From Triticum aestivum (lineage: Eukaryota > Streptophyta > Magnoliopsida > Poales > Poaceae), in assembly GCF_018294505.1 (NCBI RefSeq), contig NC_057810.1, positions 203,006,113 to 203,070,112 on the forward strand: DNA of 64,000 bases, given 5' to 3'. Position numbers and translations under genes: made by a program. Shown here piece after piece: positions 34,305 to 45,419 of the stretch; position 1 is the stretch's first letter; every line of letters starts with the position of its first letter. The notes below the pieces were generated by a model. It ran no database searches. It was not told the origin of the DNA and saw only the letters and a list, made by a program, of their open reading frames with translations.

Positions 34305-34764
34305 CTAGTATGTATGCACGTGCAATGCACGTCTTAAAAGAATGGAGTGATTTTGGAGTGTGACTCGAAAAAAGTATAATGGAGTGATTTTGATAAATGG
34401 AGTTCCACCCACAATTGTTTTTAATATTCACACAAAAAACTGTACATTCACATCTAAAATACTGGAGGTTCATTAAAAAACTGTATGTTACTCTATTATT
34501 TTTTCTTCCCATTCTCCTCCCAAAACTTCTTATCTGGGCTCAAGTCGTCATGCGCTCAAGCAGTAATATAGCCCATGAGGCATCGCATATGGGCCTTTTT
34601 TTCCTAGAAGGGCCACGTGAATATTCTAGAACACAGCAGAGGCAACAACAGTCTACTGTTCATGGTGAATCCGGCTGATCTTAGCCCTTGGATTTTGGAG
34701 ACCAACAGTTATGATTGATGCTCTGGATCCATCTCAAAATTGGTACACTATATAGTAAAATATA
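34305..34764 (-). mobile_element. Helitron-like non-autonomous element, copy 1
   Basis: Read on the minus strand the right end is lost or altered and the left end closes with the hairpin ACGTGCATTGCACGT (plus 34318-34332), then about 10 bases, then CTAG (34305-34308) followed by T. This is the classic Helitron 3' end. The body is alignable with copy 2 (AGAACACAGCAGAGGCAACA against AGAACATGATGGATGCAACA). No helicase is encoded. Confidence 0.5.
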
Positions 34765-35260
34765 CTAGTATGTATGCACGTGCAATGCACGTTTTAACTT
34801 TATGGGGTGAGTTTTGGTAGGGAAAAACATAGACTTACTGATTGATTCAAAGCAAAAAATTCTTGATTTATAGATGCTGAAATAAATTATATTATAAAGA
34901 AAGTATGAATTAATATATGCAATCCCCACAATTTGTTATTCAAGAATCCTGCAAAAAATGTTAATAAAGAAAAGAATTAAAAATGAATTTAACCTTACTT
35001 TATGTTTCTCCCTCAAAACCAATTTTTGGGCTCAACTCGTTGCCAACCTCAAGCTACAACATGTCTGGCCCAAGAGGAATCAGTTTGGGCCACATCTCTT
35101 GAGAAGTATCGGGCGGTTCATTCTAGAACATGATGGATGCAACAACCACGCAATGTTCACTGCGAATCCCACTATTTTCAGCCGTTGGATCTAGGACATA
35201 AATGGTTAGGATTGATGGCCCGTTCCTATTCAAAACTCGTACACTATATAGTAGTATAGA
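34765..35260 (-). mobile_element. Helitron-like non-autonomous element, copy 2 (496 bp)
   Basis: On the minus strand it starts TCTATACTACTATATAG after an A and ends with the ACGTGCATTGCACGT hairpin (plus 34778-34792) and CTAG before T, the expected A|TC...CTAG|T structure. It directly abuts copy 1, giving a head-to-tail pair. Confidence 0.6.
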
Positions 35261-35693
35261 TAAAGTACAGATATAGATATAGATGTGCACTGGTATGTAA
35301 TTTAGCACATGTAACATGTTCACTGCCAGAAGTATGGCCCTACAGGTGCAAGCAGAATAACGCGTCTCATGAAAAACTGAATGATGCCCTGAAGAAATTC
35401 AAAGGTGCGGTGCTTATTCTAGGAAAGTGAACGTAGGCGCCGGCCGTTGGATGATAGTACCTGATTCTCGGCGGCGTATGGGTATCATTGTCATACTTGA
35501 TAGCTAAGGATCGTCGATGGTGCTTGTGTTGCGGTTGAGTTTGGGCCGGCTGTCACCGTCGCTGAAGCGGCTCCGGTGCTACGGTTGCGGCGCCTGTCGA
35601 CATACAAGAAAGCTCATCTGTGGTAAGTGAACAGTTGCATGATAAAGAGAAAAACTGAAGGAGTACAAATCGAAATAACCTGATGAGGCTGCG
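35261..35693. other. Interval in CACTA B with no recognised gene
   Basis: No gene. Turns GC-rich from about 35430 and contains isolated pieces resembling the 35-bp repeat that follows (GAAGCGGCTCCGGTGCTACG near 35564). Confidence 0.4.
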
Positions 35694-35990
35694 GCGTCGG
35701 TAAAGCAGGGCCGGTGGAGTTGAATATGGCGTCCGTGGAGCGGGTCCGGTGCAGTGGACGAAGGCTTCGGCGGGTGCGTTGTACAGTGCTTTCGGTGAGG
35801 CGGATCTGTTGCCGAGGACGAGGGCTTGTATGAAGGGCCAGCGAAGGGGCGGACGAGGGAGTCAGTGAAGGGCCTACGCTGTGGTGGACGAGGGCGCCAG
35901 TTAAGCAGATCCGGTGCGGTGGACCATGATGGCGGTCAAGGAGATCTGGAGTGGTGGACAAGCCAGTCGCTGAAGCGGCTCCGGTGATGT
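35694..35990. repeat. 35-bp minisatellite, about 8.5 units
   Basis: Units start near 35694, 35729 and so on in steps of 35 (one unit shortened). The consensus has GGCGTC.GTGAAGC, then GGATCCGGTGC, then GGTGGACGAG. A related piece (AACTCCGGTGCGGTGGACGG) lies in element A near 57839, so the array is family-specific. It is open on the minus strand but in no preserved protein. Confidence 0.8.
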
Positions 35991-36239
35991 CGTGAGTTGG
36001 CAGATGGGGGTTCCAAGGTGCGGAAGGTAGATCCGGCGGGGTGTGGGATCCACCGCTGCGGCGAAGGACTAGATTCGGCGGCTTGCCGTGGTTGGGGGGT
36101 CGGGGAGGGGAAGGGGAGGGGCTCTGGGGAAGAATGTTGGGGGCAAAGAGGGGAAAACAATGGAGTTACCAAAGCAGCCCTTTTCCGTTCATGTGGCAGG
36201 GGTAAAACAGGAATATCGCAGGGCTAAACTTTCGGGCGC

Positions 36240-36860
36240 ATGATATTTCCATGTGAGCGGGAAGTTTGAAAGCTTTTGGCACCTAAAATTATAAGTATTC
36301 TGCTCTCGTACGGCCGACTATGATATCATGGCCGACAATTTGTTTGTTTTGCACGCAAAAAAAGTGCAAGTTTTGAAAATCAATGTCTCCAACTCGAAAC
36401 TTAGATTGTCCATTCAATTCAAATATGGATCATTGAGCTACTACAAGAAAATACCATCATACGGTCCAATCCAAATGAAATTCCAAATGTGTTTATCCTA
36501 AATATGATGACAAAAGCAAAAATGTGTATGTGTATGAATAAAGTGAATGATTATAAGGTTTGAACATGCCTGTATGTGTATATCTCTAGGTTTGATATAT
36601 GAATTTGAAATCACGAAATTCTGGCTTAAAAAATGTACCTCCGTTTAAATGAACTACAAAAGCTAATGATGGAGTCGAATTCCAAAATTCCAATCTTAGG
36701 TTTGTAATTCTGGTACATCAAGGTATATCACGCATGTTCAAAAGTACCGTCATCTCATAGTACAAACTGTGAAACAAATTGATCAACCATGAGTGCACAA
36801 TATCTCAATTACGCTAAAGTCCCTCAAATACAGACACCTCACTCTTTATCTGAAGTCACC
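36240..36860. other. AT-rich interval in CACTA B, nothing recognised
   Basis: AT-rich sequence with no supported reading frame or repeat boundary. Confidence 0.4.
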
Positions 36861-36868
36861 CCCCCCCA

Positions 36869-36903
<35 letters not shown>

Positions 36904-37511
36904 GAAGTCGTTCTCTCCCCCAGACACCAACACACGAGCACATTAACACCCGTCTCTCTTGTAAAGTCCGGACCCCAACATAGGTCTCTATCACTTTGTC
37001 TCCCGGGCATGCACACATCTCTTCCCTCACTCTCTAGGTCTCCCGCTATCTCTCTTACCCAAGCACACGCACTATGTAGAGTGTATATTTCCCATACACA
37101 CAAAACGTCGCCCCAAAACATCTATCTCCCTAGTTATGTGGTTCTCGCGCACTCACCTCACACACCACCCCCACTGCAAACAAGCACACTTTGTCTCCTT
37201 GTGCACCACTCTCCTCTTTCTATCTCTCCCACATGCGGACCCGCCCCAGCTCCTTCCCTGTATACATATATGTCGTGACTCTTTGCATAGCTCCCTAATG
37301 TATAATCATTCTCGATTTCGCACATTGTTCTCTACACCATCTATTCTAGATCTCTCATGAAGTCCCTATCACACACACGATGACTCGCTTCCCCTGCGTC
37401 TCCGTTCATAGGCCAATTTCGGACAACATCAACATTATCTCCCTATCTATACGCCACTTATGGACACAAACGACCCCTCTCGCCCCCTCTCTTCCTCTCT
37501 CTCTCTCTGTG

Positions 37512-37548
<37 letters not shown>

Positions 37549-38010
37549 GCTAGCTCTGTCTTTCTCTCGCTCTCACACACCTCTCCCACACACACACTCG
37601 ATGTCTCTTCCAAATAGTCTGCTCCCCCCGCCCGCACCCGTGCCATCTCGGTACTACACATGTCACACCATTCCCCCTTCCCTTATACTAGGTTTACATC
37701 ACCAGTGGTCTCTCTAATCCACATACACTCTCTCCCTGTCACACACAAACGCGTGCACAAACACACACAGACACGCACAAACACCCATTTATCTGGATCC
37801 TCATCTCTCCCCATGTCCACATGTGTATCTCACACACTCACTCTCTAATTATGTATATGTGTCTTCACGTTACACAACACAAAGCCCCATGTACATGTCT
37901 CTCTCTATCCTCCACACACATAGACACAAAGAATCTGTTATCATTGCCTCAGTCTCTAACATATCGCACACGCACTCTCTCTCTCTCTCTCGCGCGCGCG
38001 TGCGCGAACA
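36861..38010. repeat. CA/CT-rich block with microsatellites
   Basis: Contains (AC)n at 36871-36899, (CT)n at about 37493-37545, and (CT)n(CG)n at about 37974-38006, joined by long stretches of C/A- and C/T-rich sequence such as CACACACTC and CTCTCTCACA. Frames such as 36793-37278 and 37460-37717 are open only because the strand lacks stops. Confidence 0.85.
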
Positions 38011-38330
38011 CGCTCAACAAGGGTTTCCCCGTGAATAACTTACCGTCTACTCATCAACAGTCGTGGCAGTACGGCGAACACGAGACGTGAAAAAGAATAA
38101 ATCTACACGTGCTTAGACCACCTAGTAGGACTAGATCAAGCCAAAAAGCGCGCCGCCGTCACCCCCTCCTTGTCGGCAACGGGAAAATCTTTGTTTTACA
38201 CAGTCGAGAAGTCATTGTGCTAAGGCCCCACATGCCGAGGCGTTCAATAGAATGTAGATGCTAGTTTACGGAAGCAAGTATCGATAATACGTTTGTATCT
38301 CCATACTTATATTTCTTCTTTTATAAAAAA

Positions 38331-38738
38331 TCGAGTTGGTGATGATGGTACGTGTGCCATCTTGCAATATAGACCATCTGATCTATATCTGATGGATGGA
38401 AATTAAACTAAAAGATACCCGCACCCCTCTCCACATTTGCAGACAAGGCCTTCCCTCGTTCATCCTTATCTCCAACAAACCTCATTGTTGAGCAATTAAG
38501 GAAGGAAGCCTCTGGAACAAACTGGCCTAGTGGCCGCTGCCGGCGTCGTCAATCCCCATGCCTCCGCTCAGTCCGACCACCAACCACCACCACACCCAAC
38601 TCCTCTTCACCTTATCTCATATTTCTCGAGATATCATTAGTTTTTACACATGGGATTACTCCCGCAAGGGTCAATCACAACAAGTGTTTTTATAAAAAAA
38701 TGCATCTTGATGTTCCGTTAATGCACGGATCTTGCTAG
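38331..38738 (+). mobile_element. Helitron-like element, possible copy 3
   Basis: Begins TCGAGTTGGTGATG after A (38330) and ends CTAG (38735-38738) before T. A short hairpin CCGT..ACGG precedes the end (38715-38728). It is alignable to the next block (GTTGGTGATG near the start, a CATCTGATCTATATCTGA-type phrase). Weaker than the pair at 34305-35260. Confidence 0.4.
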
Positions 38739-38739
38739 T

Positions 38740-39064
38740 ACTCCTACACAAGACTAAGTTGGTGATGCTGGTGTGTCTGCCATCCGTCGTTTCTGACCAT
38801 TAGATCTACATCTAACGATTGTGAGGTAAGTTGTTGCCTTTTCTCACCAACATCCCACTTGTCTACCAATTTGCAGAAAAACCCATAATTAGTATCTTAA
38901 AACCAACCACATCCCTCCCTGACCTCACCAAAACAGCCCAAGGAATATATTATAATTGAAACATAATATACATATGTATATCAAAATTAGGGAGTTTTGT
39001 ACCAAGTTTGTGAATAAGTATTATTCTAATTATGATTCGTTGCAACGGACATGAACATTGCTAG
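38740..39064 (+). mobile_element. Helitron-like element, possible copy 4
   Basis: Shares AAGTTGGTGATG and the ATTAGATCTACATCTAACGA region with copy 3. It ends with the palindrome CGTTGCAACG, a short spacer and CTAG (39061-39064) before T. The 5' end is uncertain. Confidence 0.4.
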
Positions 39065-39065
39065 T

Positions 39066-41411
39066 ATTTCCAACCATGTATTTTTTTCTAGTATTCCATA
39101 GTTTCGAGTTTTCCATCAAGATATTAGTCACTCATGGTTGATATTTACTTTGAATCATGTACACATATGCACTATGTAACTAGCCTTGCTTATTGGCTTC
39201 CAAAGCTTAACTTTCACTCCTACTTACAATATGTAGAGTATTTAACAAAAACTAGCACTTTCAACCATCCCTAGGAAGAATCTATTGTACAAAAAATAGC
39301 AAAAACATACACAAAATTTCTTAATCCACGCCAAAAACTACTACCTAGTACTCCTACCGATTAGGTTTGTTTAAACCCATTTATGACAGGGTTGGCCCAC
39401 ACGTCCGTGCTGACGAGGCAGCTTAAACCAACACATTTTGTTTGAACGTTGACACGAGGGACCCACATCTGACCTTCTATCCTGTTATCCCCCCTCAAAT
39501 CATTATTTTTCCTGAACATTACTTCAAACAGTACTGATGCGTGTTCGTCGGTGGCGCCGGTGATGAGGGAGTTGGCCGCCGCTCCGCCGGATGGGCCGGA
39601 CGCCGCACTGGCCTCCGCACGGGTTGGCAGGCTGGCCCGAGCGTGACTCACGAGCGAGCAAGCCGCCGCGCTGGCCTTTGCTCGAGCCAGATGGCTGGCC
39701 TGAGCGCGGCGCACGCGAGCAAGCCGTCGCGCTGCCGTGCCAATCTAGCTAGCAAACCTTGTAGACAAGCAGCTGGATGGAGCTATCTTGGCTAGCTAGC
39801 GGCCGCGAGCGCCGGACGGAGCTGGCATCCGGGCTGCCGCAACATGGGCTCCGCACCATCGGCAGTTTTGACCTCACCTTCTGCCGGCGGCGGTAGCTGC
39901 GTCCCATGGCCGAGGATGACTAGGTGGACAGGCCGGAGGTAGGAGGTCACTCGAGGATTTTGGTTGGTAAGAGCATGTACAATGGTTGATAAGGTAGTCT
40001 TATCTTAAGTCTGCCACGTATGCAAGTGGTAGTAGTTTCTTGGCATTTTAGTGGTTTCTTGCATTATTAGGGGTTTCTTGTAAGGAACAATGTACGTACT
40101 ACTAGCGACAAAAGGAGATTCTAGGTTGCGTTGTACTCCAACGAGTACTACTAGTGGTCGCGGGAGTGTATACCTCGTTTTGTGGATTCCATCCCGGCCG
40201 AACGCACGGTGGCCTTTTAAAAAAATAGTACTACTACACTTCGCTGCGAGCCTATATTTTACACGGGTAGTTTGAGTTTTGAAGTCAAACGGACGTGCGG
40301 CCCCATGATCTGGGTGCACTGGACAGCCTAGCCACGTGAACGGGTTTTCCTTCCCAGCATCCCGTGGCTCGAGTGCTCGCCATAGCCGCACCTCGCTTGC
40401 AGCTTCCTCGTCAGCTAGTAGTAGCATATTTAAACTAGCGCCTCCAAATTAAGCCCGAGGAGCCGGAAAAGCCAGGCGGGGCATTGGGAACTGTGCAATA
40501 TGGCTCTGTACTCTATGTAAAGTGTTGTACTACTAGTACTATGTAAGCATGGACTTCACTCCATTATCGGCTCTACTATAAAAGAAATTCCTCTTGACGT
40601 GTTTTTTTAAACGGAGGCAAAAGCTTTGCTTCATCTCATTCATAAAGAAGGAACTACTAACAAAGTTCGACGAGATCCATTACACCTCCACAAATGGAAG
40701 CGAAAAGCCTTGTCTCGCTGTATCAAATAACTCAAATGTTCTGCCCCCGCAGACCGCAGTAACCGTCGCTGATAAACATGCTGCTAGTGTGTGAGTGAGA
40801 GGAGTGGCTGAGTAGGCCAGCTACTCCTACGTGAGAGGAGTGGCTGAATATAGTACCGAGAGTACCCACTAGGCCACTACACAGGTGTACTTCTCCTGCA
40901 TTGATAGCACAGCGATGGTTCTACAGAACAGTAGTACCCTCCACTTCCAACTGTAGCTCCTTGGCCCTGAGATTCAAGAGTTCAAAACTGGTGCACTATA
41001 CTAGACTAGACTAGACTAGAAGTACAGTACATCGCACTAATACTCGTAGTTGAGAAAAGTATTACTAGTACTGCTACAGTACGAGTATGTACTCCTCCGT
41101 CACATAATGTAAGACGTTTTTTGACACTAGTTGGCGTGTACAAAAAATGGCAAAAACATACCCAAAATTTCTTAATCCATGCCAAAAACTACTACCTAGT
41201 GCCAAAAGTTTCTTACTAGTGCTATTATTTATAGTATAATGCAATCCCATAACGTTCCATAATGCTAGTACTAGTAGTAAATAATAGCCTCACCCCTTCG
41301 CTGAGGAACGATCTACAGTTGGAAGGGACGAGGCCCTGCGGTCACTACGCTCTTATCTCCTCCTCACCAGTTCCCCTCCCCCCGAAGAGAAGGCAGTTCG
41401 TCGCTGCTCCC
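39066..41411. other. Interval in CACTA B upstream of the first F-box relic
   Basis: No supported gene. 39540-39960 is GC-rich with AGCAAGCCG(C/T)CGCGCTG-type duplications, and a 117-codon minus frame there (39361-39714) has no family motif. From 40400 there are many CTAGTACTACTAGTAC words and a (CTAGA)4 run at 41001-41020. Near 40603 an ACGGAGGCAAAAGCTTTGC hairpin-like phrase recurs at 47650. At 41089-41140 a CTCCGTCACATAATGTAAGA phrase is the end of a Stowaway-type MITE. Confidence 0.45.
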
Positions 41412-43212
41412 ATGGATTCGCCAGGCGGTTCTCCTCCTCGTCGGGAATGGGAGACCTTGGACGACGATCCTCTGGGAGAAATCGCACGCCGCTCCGACGT
41501 CCTCACCGCCGCAAGACTCGGTGGTTCCTGCACCAACTTTTTCAAGACGCTACTTAAACAGGTTTGGGAAAAGTCCATGCTTGTTGGTCTTCCATGCGTC
41601 CTCGAGGAGAAGGTTCTTCTATGGGCAATCCTTCGAACAGTCCACCGCTCCCTGGCCATGGTTGCACGTTGACTCTGATAGAGTTGCCGACATTGAGAGG
41701 TAGTCGGATTTTGTCTGATGAGCAGGCCAGTAATGGAGTTTGATCATGTAGTACTTAGTTATTCCATTTCCATCCCGTAATTTCTCCGCTGCCCACCGTC
41801 TTATATATAGGTCTGGGCCGGTGCCAACGAAGATTGGCTTGCATACCTCCGGCCGGATACCACCATCATTTTGCACAACATCCATAGCAGTGCGGCCGTT
41901 CTGGTAGACCCCTTCTCCACCATTGGGATCAGCCTTCCGGACTGGCTGGGCTTGAATACGTATGATGATGCCTACATGAGATTGAAGAAGATAGCAATTG
42001 CGGACCCGCCAACAAAGCGACGCGGCTACAACGATTACTATCTCATCACGGTGTTCGACATAAGGATTGCCATCAATGCAAGACGCAGTAACGGCAAAGG
42101 CTGGCGCATGTTGGCGGTGGCAGATTTGTACCCCTACACGTTCGAAGACGCCGTGCGCCATCTAGGCCGCATCTTCACAGTGACAAGCCAGGGGACTTGT
42201 TTCATCTGGTTGCCATCCTACGGTACGGGAGATTACAAACGGAATGCACAAACCATCATTTGCATCCCTAACGGTACTCCATTATTTTGCAGGGACCAGT
42301 CATCCCCCGATCAAAATAAGATCGCCGATCCTGGATGTGCATTTGCATCCGCGATTCGGTCTAACCTGGAACCTTGTAGTTGACTTTGGCATATTGGGAT
42401 CAACTATCTTAGCAGTCGTTACCCATGGTACCACTGATGTGCAACATGGTCACACAATCTACCACGATCGGACCGTCACCATCTACCTAGGTATTCCATT
42501 TTTTAACCCTCTCGCCTTCTCTTTCATTGTTGTACTAGTAGTATACTTAGTACTACTAGTAGGAGTACTTTTTACCTTGGAGGACGCGTATAGCTAGCTG
42601 GGCCCTTGAAGACTTGAACCCACTAGTTGCCACCATTTTTGTTTTCCCATGTCTTGCTATCTCATCCATGTAGCCAAGAGTGGCTATATATAATAAGCCG
42701 GTTATTTTACTTCCTCTATACCAGAGTAGTACTATTTGCTGCACAGTATTACCGACCGCCATATTTGAGCACAACATTATTATGCATGGACCTTGACTAT
42801 GTACGTCACCATGTGTCCAGATCTGGGATGCCGCATGTACCAGATGAACGGCACCGAGTTCGACCCCCATGATGCTACGTGGGTGCCGAGGAACACTCTT
42901 GGAGAGTACTCGCTTTTCATCGGGGACAGCTACCCCATTGTGAAGCGGATGCCACCTTCTATGCATGACATGGAAGGCCTGCCATTCATGAAGCATGGTT
43001 GTGTCTTCATTGCGCACCGCCGGATGAACGACATGCTGGGACACGCTATCCCTGATTTATGCCGCTTCAGCTTGGATGAGTCTCCATCGTGTGGAACCGG
43101 ACTAGAAAGCTGCGACAATGATTCCCGTTGCCCACCTCTATGGATCGTGCCATCCATGAAGAACACCTGGGACTGGAACCTGGAGGAGGACATGCATGTA
43201 GCCCATCTATAA
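41412..43212 (+). pseudogene. F-box/DUF295 (KIB1-4 propeller) gene relic 1 inside CACTA B
   Basis: The ATG at 41412 starts MDSPGGSPPRREWETLDDDP followed by an F-box-like LGEIARRSDVLTAARLGGSC. A frameshift between about 41550 and 41580 moves the reading to PCLLVFHASSRRRFFYGQSF. Exon 2 begins after TATATATAG at about 41811 with VWAGANEDWLAYL and runs through DYYLITVFDIRIAIN, AVADLYPYTFEDAVRHLGR to IICIPN before a GTACTCC donor. Another piece (VVTHGTTDVQHGHTIYHDRT) lies near 42417-42476. The last exon (about 42795-43212) has LGEYSLFIGDSYPIV, FMKHGCVFIAHRRMND and PPLWIVPSMKN, the usual DUF295 C-terminal layout. These proteins are plant-specific F-box proteins thought to serve in SCF ubiquitin ligases. 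The copy is disrupted. Confidence 0.72.
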
Positions 43213-43219
43213 CGTGTAA

Positions 43220-44690
43220 GTGGAGATCGGTAATTGTGAACGGTAGCGCTGTGAATATATGTAGACTAGTCGTGCACAAATTTATCACATGAATTGGAGA
43301 TGAACTTGTGTGGCATACTGGCATTTGTCCTTTAGAATTTATTGCTAGTAAATGTGTTATGTGTACGTGCAACTTGTGTGGTTGTTGCATGGGCTCCAAC
43401 ACGCTCTTTGAGAAAAAAAGTGGCACAGCTTTGGATATACATGACGTGGCGGCATCATACAGTAGCATCGTTCGCTATAGTTGTAGTACACTCCTACTAG
43501 GATGACAACTCCTATAAAACCTTGCGCTTGGCTCTTTGCCTCTTCGGGAGGTTCAACAGTTCGTACTCGTGTGAACCTTGCACTTGCCTCTTCGCCTCTT
43601 CGGAAGGTCCAACAATGATGATACTACAGTACAATATGCGTCTGGCAATCTGACACCGATTGAACTATTGCACGTCCACCGCGAGGGCGAGGGCGAGGGA
43701 GAGGGAGAGGGAGAGGGCGCTGTAGTCAAACCCTCTCCTCGTCCTGCGAACCACCATGCGCGTGGGCGAGGGAGAGGCGTAGTAAGCAAGCTTCTCCTCG
43801 TTCGGCAAGTTGACAGGACACATCAAAGCAGTACTAGTACTAGTAGTGGTCCATACTGCATCCTTTCCGATTAATATGGCTTAATTTGAAACGAGAAAAA
43901 TACACTGGCGGTCAACGTATGTAACAATACGCTCTTTACGGTCACTATATATAGTTTTGCGTCGATTATACGATCACTAGATCATCGTAGAGCACCGTAT
44001 TGCACCCTACTGACCGGCCACATAGTCGACGTGGCACTTTGTTGACTGGTTAAATTGTCACCTGGTTTCTGGGTCCCACCTGTCAGTTGGCGGAGCAAAG
44101 AAATCAGTTGAACAAAACTTTACGTAGGCGCCACACGATTCCAACCCTTGCGCCCGAACCGCCCTGGCTATGTATGTGAGTGCATGCACGTGTCCTCCCT
44201 CGGGCTTCCAACAAAGAGTGCACATCGGCTATAAAACAAAGAGTGTAGTAGTACATGATGTACATCTACACTTCAAATGCATTTAGCCTTTAATTTAAGT
44301 CAACGTTGATTGACTAATGCACCAACTTGTGTTGTAGGTATCGGCTACATGTCTATCCTTAATTACAGCATGCAACGGCCTTCATTTAAACTTCTTATCT
44401 CAATGGTTGCATGCACACATAAGTCTGCTACTTTGGGGCATTAATTATACCCTGGTCAATGTCTAAATCTCTAAATGTACAGTCTTTCACAGACATAGGG
44501 AGTAGGTTGAGCACTTGAGCGTGAGCGTGTGTGTTGCGTCGTGTGCTGTGTGCCGCATGGGTGCGTGAGTGTTGTGTGCATCCATGTGGAGTACGTGTGA
44601 GTGTTGCATGTTGCATGCATGCATGCGTGCATGGGGCTTACTCCCTCCCATTGACATGTTCATATTTCAAACTTCCTCTGTTCCCTCCAT
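43220..44690. other. Interval between the two F-box relics
   Basis: No supported gene. Holds the hexamer array at 43681-43720, a duplicated TTGC(C/G)TCTTCG(G/C) phrase at 43535-43605, and a GT-rich stretch 44519-44630 ending in (GCAT)n. Confidence 0.45.
43681..43720. repeat. Hexanucleotide microsatellite (GAGGGC/GAGGGA)n
   Basis: About six units in a row; read in frame it gives a Gly-Glu run, an artefact of the repeat. Confidence 0.9.
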
Positions 44691-44696
44691 ATGGTG

Positions 44697-44815
44697 ATAC
44701 TCCCTCTGTTCCCAAATACTCCAGTACGGAGTAAAAGCCTCCCTCTGTTCCCAAATACGAAGTATTTGTCTTGATACAGATTTCAACAAGTGACTAGGTA
44801 CGGAGCAAAATGAGT
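44697..44815. mobile_element. Stowaway-type MITE fragments
   Basis: ACTCCCTCTGTTCCCAAATA at 44699 and CTCCCTCTGTTCCCAAATAC at 44741 are two Stowaway-type termini in the same orientation, with an inverted TACGGAG between and after them. They look like two decayed, partly nested copies; no full element is delimited. Confidence 0.55.
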
Positions 44816-45419
44816 GAAGTGAGCGTAGAGGCATAGGGATACTGTAGAAAGGTAATCCACGATCCATCATTCCCCATCTCGGTCAGAGAGAACTATTCAA
44901 CTAGTCTTTGCAGTGAAGTGATAATACACGCTGAAGCAGATGGGACACGTAATTAATAAGCCGAACCAGCATGTTGGTGTTACTAAATCAGCCTTACCCA
45001 GTACTACCATCATGTTTGCCAGTAGAGCACGCTTCCGCAAATACGCCTACGCACATGTGTTATCCATTAACTGACATATGGGCCCTCCTGTGGTAGACCC
45101 ACATGTCATCGATGTAACTATTTACACTCCGGAGGACGGTGCCTATATCCTGGTAGTAGTACTAGTAGAATTGAGATTTAATGCACTTTCTTCCCCGTCT
45201 TCCACTCTTCTTCCTCCTCTCTTCCTCTTCCTCCTCTCTTCGCCATCGTCGGCCGCACACCATTTACCCCTGCTCACTGCTCACCCGCCCGCGCCATCTT
45301 CCTTGGTAGCTCGCGCGTACCATATCCCCCCGCTCACTGCTCGGCCACACGAGGAGAAGCTTCTTCACTCACCCACCCGAATCCACTTCCCCGCTGGCTC
45401 GCAGGCACCGAAAACCCCA

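Noticed and set aside
36793..37717. His/Thr/Ser- and Leu/Ser-rich frames
   Set aside because: They are translations of CA and CT microsatellite-rich DNA.
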